A DNA stretch of 44,065 nt from Candidatus Bathycorpusculum grumuli (GTDB taxonomy: Archaea; Thermoproteota; Bathyarchaeia; Bathyarchaeales; Bathycorpusculaceae), in the NCBI GenBank assembly GCA_009776805.1, contig WRNB01000005.1, positions 1-44,065 of the forward strand. The letters are read 5' to 3'. Positions 1-10,088 of this stretch are shown piece by piece. The position numbers were made by a program, and so were the translations under genes. The notes under the pieces are model-generated. The model searched no databases. It had not been told where the DNA came from and worked only from the letters and a program-made list of their open reading frames with translations. Each line of letters begins with the position of its first letter. Position 1 is the first letter of the stretch.

Positions 1-1721
1 GCAGTCCAATGCGCATACAAAACATGAGAATCCACATTAGACACCAAAGTAGAATCAACAACCTCCACACCACCAACACCATCAGTAAACCAACCAACAA
101 AATCATACCCAACCCGATCCACCAAAACCAACGAACCATACACCTCACCAAACGTCACAACCATAAACTGTTCAGACAAAACCACCGACTCATCACCACC
201 CGCATTTGCATCAAAAATCACCACTATATCATCGATAGCTGACCAATGTGCGTATAAAGTGTGATCAGCTGTATTTTTTACAATTGTAGATTCAGTAATT
301 AACGTGTCTGTTTCAGTGAACCAGCCAATAAAATTGTATCCATGTCGTTCCACAGTGGCTAACAAACCATATGAGCTTCCGAATGTTACAATTTTATTTG
401 GCATAGAAGGAAGAACACTGTCGTCATCATTTGTGTTAGCGTTAAAAGTTACATTTACTAATCCGTATACTGTTACTCCATCTATTGGGAAATAGTTAGC
501 GTTAATGCCGTTTTGGTAAGAAATACCATCTTTTGAATTTTCTTTTTTATACCATTCAACTGTTGCGCTATTAGGTGAAATTGTTAAACCTGTTTGTTCA
601 TGTACAGAAAATGGTCCAGGGTATTTTGCATTGTTCCATGCTACCACAACACCAGTGCTAGTTATTTGTGGTGTACCGCCGACTATGTGAAGTACATTGT
701 TAGTTCCTAGAATGGTTGTGCCATAAGCAAATACAAAGCCGTTGCTTACTGTTACAGTTGCGCCTCTTTCGCCGTATATAGCACAACCTGTGGTAGCGTT
801 AACAATTCCGCCTTTAACGTCTACAAAAGAGTGTGCGCCTGTGACATGTATGGCATAGTTTGAAGTTGCTGATATGACGCCTCCTGTTATAATAACGCCG
901 GCATTGTCTACATTTATGCCGGGTGTTGTTGCGGTGCTGATGGCGACTCCGCTTATGCCAGTAGCCCATATTTTGCCGCCATTTATGTAGGCGACAGAGG
1001 TTGAGCCGACAAGGTTTATAGCTCTGCCGTTTTCACCTCTTGTAGAAATTTCGCCGTCGTTTACTTCAATATTGCCATAGGTTTGAATAGCGTAGGCTAG
1101 TCTGTCTTCAGACATGGCCCATATAGCACCGTTATTTACAATCACGTTCTTGTCAGTGTTTTCTGGGTTGTTCATGTTTATGACTGGGTTGATGTTATGT
1201 GTTTCATCTCCGCATACTGAGCCGCCATCAATTGTGATAACAGTATTTGTGCCTGATCCTGTGATTGCGCTGCCTGTGCTAGCTTGTATTGTGCCAGAGT
1301 TAGCACTATTGGTGCCACTTACAATAACGTAGTGTCCTGCTGCATTAATGGCTGTTCCACTGCCCATGTGCCAGAGGTAGCCACCGGGGCCTACTTCAAA
1401 AGTGCCGTCTCCTGTGAAATTGATTAAGGAGCCTGAAAAAGTTGTTGAGCTTGTGTATGTTGCGCCCCATCTTACAGTTATGCTTTCGGGGATTGTGAGG
1501 GTTAAAGGTGTTGATACGCCGCTTTGATGGCCTGATACGTTTATTATGTTTGGGTTAGTTGTGTCAATTGTGACGGTTAGGTTTGTTGTGTAAAGTTGGT
1601 TTAGTAAGGGTGTTATGTTTGGGTTTGGTTCTTCTTCGGCTGATGTGAGTTGGGGTAAATTGGATAGTATTAAGGTTGTGCATATTATGCTTATTATTAA
1701 TAGTTTATTTGTTTTTTTCAT
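1..1721 (-). CDS. Large secreted/surface protein, C-terminally truncated by window edge: signal peptide, repeat region, then InlB/Listeria-Bacteroides-type repeat
   Basis: ATG at 1721 (minus) reads MKKTNKLLIISIICTTLILSNLPQLTSAEEEPNPN... Frame is open to the window start, where it reads ...GYDFVGWFTDGVGG...HVLYAHWT, typical of InlB B-repeats. Absent from the ORF track because it runs off the edge. Confidence 0.85.
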   Translation of the reverse strand, partial: MKKTNKLLIISIICTTLILSNLPQLTSAEEEPNPNITPLLNQLYTTNLTVTIDTTNPNIINVSGHQSGVSTPLTLTIPESITVRWGATYTSSTTFSGSLINFTGDGTFEVGPGGYLWHMGSGTAINAAGHYVIVSGTNSANSGTIQASTGSAITGSGTNTVITIDGGSVCGDETHNINPVINMNNPENTDKNVIVNNGAIWAMSEDRLAYAIQTYGNIEVNDGEISTRGENGRAINLVGSTSVAYINGGKIWATGISGVAISTATTPGINVDNAGVIITGGVISATSNYAIHVTGAHSFVDVKGGIVNATTGCAIYGERGATVTVSNGFVFAYGTTILGTNNVLHIVGGTPQITSTGVVVAWNNAKYPGPFSVHEQTGLTISPNSATVEWYKKENSKDGISYQNGINANYFPIDGVTVYGLVNVTFNANTNDDDSVLPSMPNKIVTFGSSYGLLATVERHGYNFIGWFTETDTLITESTIVKNTADHTLYAHWSAIDDIVVIFDANAGGDESVVLSEQFMVVTFGEVYGSLVLVDRVGYDFVGWFTDGVGGVEVVDSTLVSNVDSHVLYAHWT

Positions 1722-1885
1722 AAAAAGTTACCTCTGTGAAATTTGGTGTTTTTTTGTGTTTTTCAACTGTAAAGTTGGTTAAACGTTGCATGTTGTTAGG
1801 TGAATAATTTTTTTGTTAATATATATTGTGTGCGAAATATAGCAAAAATGTTGGTTGTGGGTTGTGGTGTTTTGATGTTTGTGGG

Positions 1886-4800
1886 TTATGGGTTAGTTGG
1901 GTTTGGTTGTTGTGTTTGGTTGTCTTCTTCGTCTGGTTTTGTTTTGTCGATTTTTTGGTGTTTGAATGTTAAAGTTATAGCGATGATTTCCACTATGAAA
2001 ATAATAGCGTTCACGATTGTCCATTTATCTACATATTGCATTGGGAGAGTCATATCTTCGGTTAAGATAAATACTATAATGCCTAAAATGCCCATGATAA
2101 CTCCTGTGAGTAGCCATAGTAATCTACGTTGTCTTTGTTTCATTTTTTCATTTTCCGTTTCGTTTTCAATTTCATCAGATTGTTTTGATGTATATTGGTT
2201 TTTTGTAGTGTTTTGTTGTTTTTGTTGTTTAGAGGTTGTTTTTTGTTTTTGTTTTCGCCACAGTATTGCAGCAATTATGAGTATAATTGCTAGTATTAAG
2301 CCTATGACACTTATAATCAAGTTTACTAGAGCCCACATTGGTACTTCATTTTCAGGTGGAGTTGGTGGGGGTGTTGGGGAATTTGTTGGTGTGTATTGTG
2401 CTGTAACGATTAGATTAGAGCGTACATTATTAAACTCTTTATCCCAACCAATAAACACAAATCCCTCACGTGAAGGAGCCACAGGTGCAGTAGCAGAACC
2501 TCCAAAACGCACCCGTTCAACTTTCAAAACAGTTCCATCCCAATCCACAAACTGCACCACCAATAAACTACCGCTACCACCGCCGCCACCAGAACCTCCA
2601 CTGCCGCCATTGCCGCCATTGCCACCAGAGCCGCCACCAGAACCTTCACGTTCCCACTGCGCAACATACGTCACCGAACCCGTCACTACCAAAGACACCG
2701 CAGGAGACCAACCAACAAAGATATAACCCGCATTACCCGACACTGCACCAACAAATCCAGGTGTTGCATCACCATAAACCAACCCGCCATAAACTTGCGC
2801 AGTAAACGTACCCTGGGCACCCGGAGCATACGTAACAACATACTCATCCGGCTCCCAAACAGCAACCAATACTACATCCATAGCAGGCATCAAAAACACT
2901 TCATCAGCATCATAAATAGTATCATCATAAAGCCAACCGCCAAAATCATAGCCCAAACGCGACAAATCAGAAGGTAGTACAACCACAGAATCACCAGGAC
3001 TATATTTATTATTATCAACAGGAACATCTCCAGAACCGCCATTTGCGTCATATGTTACTGTGAAATCTTTAGCAAACTCCCAATAAGCCGTTAGAACTAG
3101 ATCACCCGTAGTGCCTGCGATGATGCCTTCGTCTGGTAAGGGTTTGGTGATGCCGTCTGTAGTGGTTATGGTCCAGCCTGTGAACGTGTAACCTTGTTTA
3201 GTTGGGTTGCTTATTGCTATTGGCAAATCGTTTACTGTGTATGTTGATGGATTGCTTGGATGATTGATTCCGCCGTCTAATTGGTAGGTTATAATGTATG
3301 GTGTGGTAGTCCAATGCGCAATTAGAGTTATGTCACCTGTGGTACCTATGGGAATAGTGTGTGTGGGTAGTCTGTCTACATGTCCGTCTGCGTAGAATAT
3401 TATCCAGTCGAAGAATGTGTAGCCTTCTTTGGTTGGATTGTTTATTGTTATTGGCAAATTGTTTGTTGTGTATGTTGTTGGGTTGTCTGGGTGGTTGGTT
3501 CCGCCGTCTAATTGGTAGTATATGTTGTATGCGTTTTGTGCCCATGTTGCAGTGATTGTTACGTCTTCTGCAGGCATAATAAAAGAAGTTGTAGCAGCTA
3601 AAGGATCATCAAGATGTACATGTCCACTTGTTACTACCCATCCTGTGAAATCATGTCCAATATTGTTGCCTGCGCGAATTGTAACAGATATTCCTGGAAG
3701 ATAATCGCCTTCACCTGAGAATTCATCGAAACTATCAACAATTTTTACAGTATAGAAATTACTGTCATAGGTGATTTCTATGGTGTAGTAATAGCCGTCT
3801 TCGAAATTGTATAGAGGAACGTCAAGTTCATCGCCTTCAATTGTGACGATTTCGTTGTTTCTAAAGGATTTTTCAGAAGTTCCTATAGAAGACCACTGTG
3901 CATAAAGTGTTAACTCACTAGTAACAGATATGGTATCACCTGATATGTAATCAAGAGTGTCGCCATTTTGTGTATCAACAACACTCCAGCCGAGAAATAT
4001 GTATGAGCCAGTTCTTGTTATACCTGTTAGTGTTTGAGATTTTATCGTGTATGGCATACCATCAGCTGCGACATCAGTGTAACTATCGCCTCCACCATCA
4101 TTAACAAAGTAGTAAACATAATAATAGTCAGATTGGAGAGTCCATTGTGCATAAAGAACTATTGAATCAGTAACAGGTAGAGTATCACCATTTTCGTATT
4201 GATTACCGGTGCCATCAGGCTTAGTGTTCCAACCAAGAAACGTGTGACCTTCCCTTATGTAACCTTGATCTGCAACAGGGTATTGTTGGTTAGCGGTTTC
4301 AACAATTTTGATTGCAGAACCCTCACCACCGTTAGGGTCATACGTTATAACAAATCGATCAGTTATGGGGGCATATTGGTATTTGATTGTTATAACTTCA
4401 TTTAAGCCAATGTAACCAGAAGGGTCATCGCTATTAAAATCCCATATTCCTTGTTCATACCCCGGTATATCTATAGAACCATACGGTCCATAAAAACCAG
4501 ATTTGACGTAAAATATTTCATCAGCAACGCCAGGGATAGAAAGCCCATTAATGTCAAGATGCTGTACTATTATTTGTGATGCTAACTGTTTTTCCACTAC
4601 AATTTTGACAACATTATCATAGATGCTTTGTGGCTTATATAATTGGCTTAAATCGTATAACCCTTTAGGCAGATTTATTGTTTCAAAATCTTCATCACCG
4701 GTTGCAAGATATATGTGAGTAACATCTGTAGAAAGAGTAACGGTAGTTTCTGTGCCGGCTGTATAGCTAATATCATAATTGTTATAGCCTTGAGTGAAAG

Positions 4801-7702
4801 GAGAAGTCCAAACAGTTGCACCTATTTGTGCATCATAAACAGCATCGTGTATAGGATCTCTGTTGTATGCTGCAGAGGCATGATTATTTGAAAATTTCAC
4901 ACCATCAGCCACTTTAAGGCGATTAAGATTATCTATATTAACCCATATGCCACCGCCGTCAAATGTGGCTGAGTTATAGGCAACTTCTCCAGCTTGTACA
5001 TTAACAGATCCTCCGGCAATGTACACACCACCACCGTAATCAGCTATGTTACCATAAAGCGTACAATCACCATTTATAATAAAAGTGCCAGAATTGTACA
5101 CACCACCACCATACATAGCCGTGTTGCTATTAACTGCGCCAGTATACATGTAAAAAGTGCCAGAATTGTACACACCACCACCAATGTTAGCAGTGTTATC
5201 AACAACTGTACCATCACTTGACATATTAAAAGTACCAGAATTATACACACCACCACCATACATAGCTGCATTATTAGCAATTACACCATCACTTGGCAAC
5301 ATAAACATGGCATCATCAAGGTATAAACCACCTCCAGTATCAGCGGTGTTATTAACAATTTCAAAGCCATCACCAGATACATCAAAATCACTCATAAAAA
5401 CAAACGCACCACCACCACTAACAGCGGTATTGTTAGCAACCACAAACCTATCACCAACCACACTAAAACTAGAAATAAAATAGACATACACACCACCACC
5501 ATAACATAATGCAGCAGAATTGTTAGCAACAACAAAATCATCACCATTCACATTAAAGCTACCCTGTCTACAATACACACCACCACCACCACATGAAATA
5601 GAAGAACCCAAAGCAACATTATCAGAAATAACAAAACCATCACCAACAACACTAAAACTACCACTATAACTAGCTATGCCACCACCACTATCACCAGCAA
5701 CATTATTAGAAACAACAAAACCATCACCAACAACACTAAAAGGAGCAGAATTATATACACCACCACCCCAACTATTAGGGTCAGTAGCAGTGTTATTAGC
5801 AATAACAAAACCATCACCCTTCACATCAAACTTACCTACATTTTGTATGCCTCCACCATCACCATCAGCAATAATGTTATTAGCAACAACAAAATCATCA
5901 CCAACAACACTAAAACTACCTCCATAACTGTTGTCTATACCACCACCTCTATTAGCATTATTATCAGTAACTATAAATCTATCACCAACCACACTAAAAC
6001 TATACTGATTATACACACCACCGCCTCCACTTAAAATAGTAGAACCTAAAGCAGCATTATTAGCAACAACAAAATCATCACCAACAACACTAAAACTACC
6101 CAAATAGTTAGCTACACCACCACCAGTATCACCAGCAACATTGTCAGAAACAACAAAACCATCACCAACAACACTAAAACTATCTCCATAATTAACTATA
6201 CCACCACCTCTATTACCAGCAACATTATTAGAAACAACAAAACCATCACCAACAACACTAACAACACCCGTATTATACATACCACCGCCATTACCAGTCG
6301 CAGCGTTATTAGAAATAACAAAACCATCACCAACAACACTAACAACACCCGTATTATACACACCGCCACCACTATCACCAGCAGTGTTGTCAATAATTTC
6401 ACCATTTAATATAGTAAGATCGTTGTAATTGTTGTATACACCACCACCAAAATTGGCATTGTTACCAGAAATCACTCCATCATGCATAGTAGAAGTAGCA
6501 TAAAGACTATACAAACCACCACCATAATTACGGGCTGTGTTGTCAGCAATCAAGCCATCAAACATTTCAAAAATACCACGTTCATTGTACACACCACCAC
6601 CCCAACCAGCAGAATTACCAACAATTACACAACTATCACTAAACATGGTAAAGTTACATGAAGCACCATATGACAAAAAGTATACACCACCACCACCCGA
6701 TCCAGCAGAATTACCAGAAATCACACCACCAAACATGTTAAAAGTGGCAGGTCCAGCACTCGATTGCGCAGGAGGACTTGTTTGACCCTCATTGTACACA
6801 CCACCACCCCAATAATCGGCAACGTTATTAGCAATCTCACCATTATACATAGTAAAATTACCACCAATATTAAGTACACCACCACCTGCACTAATAACGG
6901 AACCAATTACAGTGTTATAAGCGATTGTACCATCATACATAGTAAAGTTACCGCGTTCATTGTATACACCACCACCGTGCTCAGCAGTGTTATAAGAAAT
7001 TATACCACCACGCATAACAAAATTAGCATCATTATACACTCCTCCACCCCTATTTGCTGTGTTACCCGAAATCACACCACCAAACATTTCAAAAACACCA
7101 CCATTATACACACAACCAAAACCAGTTGCCTTATTATCAGAAATTATACCACCACGCATAACAAAAGTACCAGCAGGATAGTTATATACACCACAACCCC
7201 AACTAGAATATGTGTTACCAGAAATCTCACCACTAACCAAAGTAAAAATACCAGAGTTGATCACACCTTTACCCATAGCACCACTTGTATGGGTTACTAT
7301 AACACCATCAATCACCAATTCACCATTATTTGCAATAGCGATAGTGTCTAATCCAGATGCGCCTATAAGAGACCAAGGTCCATCGACATCACTGGTTAAA
7401 ATAATATTTTTACCTGCTGTAATTGAAAGGGTTCGACCTACAAGTGAAATATCTGCTGTGAGTTCAATAATGTACTGTGATTTATCTGTAGGTGCACTGT
7501 CAACAGCTGCTAAGAGTTCTGTTTCGGTTCCTACTGTTTCGTTGGCAATTGCAAAATGTGAAATATTTGTTGATATGATAAAGAGTGAAAAAATCAGTAA
7601 TACAGTAGAGAGTAATAAAACAAATGATGCTGTTACGTGTTTTTGAGAGAATTTTGGCATATTTTTTATGTTAATTTTTGTGTTTAGATATATGTTATTC
7701 AT
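1886..7702 (-). CDS. Giant surface adhesin-like protein (1938 aa): N-terminal TM/signal, Pmp/parallel beta-helix repeats (GGGVYN.G.F), InlB-type repeats, Gly/Ser linker, C-terminal multi-TM anchor
   Basis: Single long ORF; about 30 GGGVYN/SVVGDGFVVSNN repeats; several TYDPNGG...GYTFxGW...LYAQW repeats; GGGSGGNGGNGGSGG linker; three hydrophobic helices near the C-terminus. Confidence 0.92.
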   Translation of the reverse strand: MNNIYLNTKINIKNMPKFSQKHVTASFVLLLSTVLLIFSLFIISTNISHFAIANETVGTETELLAAVDSAPTDKSQYIIELTADISLVGRTLSITAGKNIILTSDVDGPWSLIGASGLDTIAIANNGELVIDGVIVTHTSGAMGKGVINSGIFTLVSGEISGNTYSSWGCGVYNYPAGTFVMRGGIISDNKATGFGCVYNGGVFEMFGGVISGNTANRGGGVYNDANFVMRGGIISYNTAEHGGGVYNERGNFTMYDGTIAYNTVIGSVISAGGGVLNIGGNFTMYNGEIANNVADYWGGGVYNEGQTSPPAQSSAGPATFNMFGGVISGNSAGSGGGGVYFLSYGASCNFTMFSDSCVIVGNSAGWGGGVYNERGIFEMFDGLIADNTARNYGGGLYSLYATSTMHDGVISGNNANFGGGVYNNYNDLTILNGEIIDNTAGDSGGGVYNTGVVSVVGDGFVISNNAATGNGGGMYNTGVVSVVGDGFVVSNNVAGNRGGGIVNYGDSFSVVGDGFVVSDNVAGDTGGGVANYLGSFSVVGDDFVVANNAALGSTILSGGGGVYNQYSFSVVGDRFIVTDNNANRGGGIDNSYGGSFSVVGDDFVVANNIIADGDGGGIQNVGKFDVKGDGFVIANNTATDPNSWGGGVYNSAPFSVVGDGFVVSNNVAGDSGGGIASYSGSFSVVGDGFVISDNVALGSSISCGGGGVYCRQGSFNVNGDDFVVANNSAALCYGGGVYVYFISSFSVVGDRFVVANNTAVSGGGAFVFMSDFDVSGDGFEIVNNTADTGGGLYLDDAMFMLPSDGVIANNAAMYGGGVYNSGTFNMSSDGTVVDNTANIGGGVYNSGTFYMYTGAVNSNTAMYGGGVYNSGTFIINGDCTLYGNIADYGGGVYIAGGSVNVQAGEVAYNSATFDGGGIWVNIDNLNRLKVADGVKFSNNHASAAYNRDPIHDAVYDAQIGATVWTSPFTQGYNNYDISYTAGTETTVTLSTDVTHIYLATGDEDFETINLPKGLYDLSQLYKPQSIYDNVVKIVVEKQLASQIIVQHLDINGLSIPGVADEIFYVKSGFYGPYGSIDIPGYEQGIWDFNSDDPSGYIGLNEVITIKYQYAPITDRFVITYDPNGGEGSAIKIVETANQQYPVADQGYIREGHTFLGWNTKPDGTGNQYENGDTLPVTDSIVLYAQWTLQSDYYYVYYFVNDGGGDSYTDVAADGMPYTIKSQTLTGITRTGSYIFLGWSVVDTQNGDTLDYISGDTISVTSELTLYAQWSSIGTSEKSFRNNEIVTIEGDELDVPLYNFEDGYYYTIEITYDSNFYTVKIVDSFDEFSGEGDYLPGISVTIRAGNNIGHDFTGWVVTSGHVHLDDPLAATTSFIMPAEDVTITATWAQNAYNIYYQLDGGTNHPDNPTTYTTNNLPITINNPTKEGYTFFDWIIFYADGHVDRLPTHTIPIGTTGDITLIAHWTTTPYIITYQLDGGINHPSNPSTYTVNDLPIAISNPTKQGYTFTGWTITTTDGITKPLPDEGIIAGTTGDLVLTAYWEFAKDFTVTYDANGGSGDVPVDNNKYSPGDSVVVLPSDLSRLGYDFGGWLYDDTIYDADEVFLMPAMDVVLVAVWEPDEYVVTYAPGAQGTFTAQVYGGLVYGDATPGFVGAVSGNAGYIFVGWSPAVSLVVTGSVTYVAQWEREGSGGGSGGNGGNGGSGGSGGGGGSGSLLVVQFVDWDGTVLKVERVRFGGSATAPVAPSREGFVFIGWDKEFNNVRSNLIVTAQYTPTNSPTPPPTPPENEVPMWALVNLIISVIGLILAIILIIAAILWRKQKQKTTSKQQKQQNTTKNQYTSKQSDEIENETENEKMKQRQRRLLWLLTGVIMGILGIIVFILTEDMTLPMQYVDKWTIVNAIIFIVEIIAITLTFKHQKIDKTKPDEEDNQTQQPNPTNP
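5380..6400 (-). repeat. Intragenic near-identical repeats encoding [F/V]SVVGDGFVVSNN..AGD.GGG beta-helix turns
   Basis: Recurring 'aacaaaaccatcaccaacaacacta' with similar spacing; two adjacent units near 6225-6370 are almost identical (about 81-bp period). Confidence 0.85.
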
Positions 7703-8050
7703 GTATTATGCACGACCAAAGTTAGCGTGTACAATATCTGTTGTCACTTATATATCTAACTTTTTTAATTATTTTTATACACCATACAATACACATTTCT
7801 AACATATAACCTGAATACCCAAAAAAAATTAGACCTACAATCTCACGACAAAATCACTTGAATCTAAACCAACATTTAAAGAGATATCACCATAACAACC
7901 CTTTCTCAATGAAAACCCACTTATAAACTTTATTTCATACTGCCACACCAGTTATAGCTAAAACAACATTTGACTTAATTAAAAACTTAAATAAGTAAAT
8001 GCCATCTTGAGTAACAATGTGTTAATTTATGATTTATAACATAATGGCGT

Positions 8051-8431
8051 GTGACTTTAATGTGCTTTTATATTGAAATCGAAGATTTGGCAGCTAATGC
8101 ATTGATAGGCATATTAAAGGAAAACAAGACACCATTTATAACATATAAAAATTTGGAAGAATACGGCGCAGAAGTAATTTCACATCTGCGTATTAACAAT
8201 AAAGAAGCAGTTTTAATTTTATCAAGAGAACGCACAAATGCCATGCTTAGAAATCATTCCGACACTTTTAAACAACAAGAGGACGATAAAGGAAATTTAG
8301 GCATATCCCTAAAAGAAGGCGTTAAAGTGCAGGACTTGGTAAAAAAGTTTTGCGGATATTTGGCTTGGGATGTTTTGCTTGCTTTTGTAGCTGTTGATAA
8401 AGCACGTTCCAAAACAAATGTTGCCACATGA
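8051..8431 (+). CDS. Hypothetical protein (126 aa; GTG start, or ATG at 8060)
   Basis: ORF track; plausible coding composition; no family recognised. Confidence 0.55.
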   Translation: MTLMCFYIEIEDLAANALIGILKENKTPFITYKNLEEYGAEVISHLRINNKEAVLILSRERTNAMLRNHSDTFKQQEDDKGNLGISLKEGVKVQDLVKKFCGYLAWDVLLAFVAVDKARSKTNVAT

Positions 8432-8445
8432 GTACTAACGAAAAG

Positions 8446-8706
8446 TAGTTAAAAAAACCCCACATACGTTATATAAAAATTCCCAGCGACATCATTTACA
8501 AAGATTATCGACACAACCGTTTTCCAGAGATAAGGCGAATTGTTCAAACAAGTTATCCCCGTTATACCCATCTTCTAGATAGTAAATTTGAACATTCTAT
8601 TGGTGTGTACCATTTAGGCACCATTGCAGGAGAAAAACTGACAAAAGAAATTAAAGAGAATACAAACTTTAGTGATTTGGCAGACTGGGAGAACATTTAC
8701 CCATAA
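8446..8706 (+). pseudogene. Start-less coding remnant (...IKIPSDIIYKDYRHNRFPEIRRIVQTSYPRYTHLLDSKFEHSIGVYHLGTIAGEKLTKEIKENTNFSDLADWENIYP*)
   Basis: Open frame bounded by TAG (8446-8448) and TAA with protein-like composition but no usual start codon; ends just before the inverted-repeat element. Confidence 0.5.
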
Positions 8707-8708
8707 TA

Positions 8709-8826
8709 CAGACTGCACAAAAACACTAAAAACAACATGTTAAACACTATGTGTAGTGTCTGTGTATTCACGTGTGGTTGTATATTATGTGTTTGAGGAA
8801 AAATACCTGAATTGTTGCGCAGTCTG
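8709..8826 (+). mobile_element. MITE-like element family 1, copy A (118 bp)
   Basis: Ends CAGACTGCACAA ... TTGCGCAGTCTG (inverted). Full-length match, roughly 85-88% by eye, to the reverse complement of 21914-22031, also 118 bp. Confidence 0.85.
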
Positions 8827-9789
8827 AAACGTGCACAAGAGGCGGGTCGTATCGATTTTCCTTACACCACCAAAGAGGAAGCGTTGCAGAGATTGGACTG
8901 TATTGTTGACGGCAAGCTCAATAATGCCGCTAAAACGATGTTCTGCCAAAATTTTGATGTGGAAATTCAGATGGCTACCTTTGCGACAAGCGAACGTTTA
9001 ACATTTACGGACATACGTCGAGAACACGGTTCTATCTTGAACTTGATTAGAATTGGTGAACAGTACATCAAAGATGCGATTCGTTGGCGTGTGGAATTTG
9101 ACGGTTCAATCGAACGCAAGGAAATTCCGGAAATTCCTGTCAAAGCTATTCGAGAGGTATTGGTTAATTCGTTCTGTCACAGGGATTATTTAATACCGCA
9201 AACTAATGAAATCACAGTTTTTAAAGATCGAATTGAGATTTATAACGCCGGCACCTTTCCTGAAGGGTTGACACCGAATGATTATATTGAGGGAACTCCT
9301 CGTCCGTATAAACGTAATCCAATTTTAGCACAGCTCCTCTACTATCCGAAGGATATTGAAAGTTTTGGCACAGGATTTAAGCGTATCAAAGAGGAATGTG
9401 ACAAAATCGGTGCGGAATTTGATTTTGAAATGCAAAAATATGGTTTTGTTTTCATTTTTCGTCGCAAAGATGTTGCTTTCGAATTTGACGCGACCAATAT
9501 TGTGACCGATAAAATGACCGATAAAATGACCGATAAAATGACCGATAAAATGACCGATAAAATGACCGATAAAATGACCGATAAAATGACCGATAAAGAA
9601 ATGAAAATTATACAATATTTGCAGACAAGCGAGTTTGTGACAAATAGCATTGTTTGTGAAATTACAGGCGTTGCAGAGGCGACAGCAAAAAGATTATTAA
9701 AGAAGATGACCGATAACGGCTTGCTTGGCGCAGTCGGCGAAAAACGAACAAGAAAATATACACTTAAAGGTGACAATAACCAAAAATAA
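8812..9789 (+). CDS. AlbA_2/COG2865-type putative ATP-binding transcriptional regulator, 5'-truncated (N-terminal AlbA domain missing); C-terminal wHTH
   Basis: EIPVKAIREVLVNSFCHRDY, IEIYNAGTFPEGLTPND, RNPILAQLLYY.KDIESFGTGFKRI motifs typical of the C-terminal half of this family. Putative TTG start lies inside the MITE-like element. Confidence 0.75.
   Translation: MLRSLKRAQEAGRIDFPYTTKEEALQRLDCIVDGKLNNAAKTMFCQNFDVEIQMATFATSERLTFTDIRREHGSILNLIRIGEQYIKDAIRWRVEFDGSIERKEIPEIPVKAIREVLVNSFCHRDYLIPQTNEITVFKDRIEIYNAGTFPEGLTPNDYIEGTPRPYKRNPILAQLLYYPKDIESFGTGFKRIKEECDKIGAEFDFEMQKYGFVFIFRRKDVAFEFDATNIVTDKMTDKMTDKMTDKMTDKMTDKMTDKMTDKEMKIIQYLQTSEFVTNSIVCEITGVAEATAKRLLKKMTDNGLLGAVGEKRTRKYTLKGDNNQK
9508..9597 (+). 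repeat. 12-bp tandem repeat (GACCGATAAAAT), about 7-8 copies, encoding (TDKM)n linker
   Basis: Direct reading: gtgaccgataaaatgaccgataaaatgaccgat...; in-frame 4-aa unit. Confidence 0.95.
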
Positions 9790-10088
9790 AAACAAACAAA
9801 ATAAACAAAAATTTTACTCACCTCTCAAGTCAAACCTTGTAGCCAAAAAGTTACATGCCACCAAAACAAACACAAAAAACACATCCTAACACGACACAAA
9901 ATAACACTAACAAAAACACACACATAATCAAAAACAAAACACATACTTTAACTGACAAGTATGAATATCACATAAATTTTTGACATGTTCGGGTAGCTAG
10001 ATTGAAGTGACTTAAAACATTAGAATTAAAACACAATGTTGGACGAACCATAAAAGCAGACAAATGCTTTCATGAAAACAAACAAAAC

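Noticed and set aside
9-242. 77-aa plus-strand ORF
   Set aside because: Antisense to the truncated adhesin reading frame, which shows clear InlB repeat motifs.
5380-6400. CRISPR-like spaced repeats
   Set aside because: Repeats are in frame with the 1938-aa ORF, vary at synonymous and nonsynonymous sites, and encode beta-helix turns; no cas genes seen.
1800-7646. Many plus-strand ORFs (e.g. 1800-2726, 6764-7351) opposite the adhesin
   Set aside because: Low-complexity antisense shadows of the GGGVYN/InlB coding sequence.
9325-9821. Minus-strand ORFs with (FIGH)n and (ILSV)n repeats
   Set aside because: Antisense readings of the TDKM minisatellite inside the AlbA-type gene; no independent coding support.
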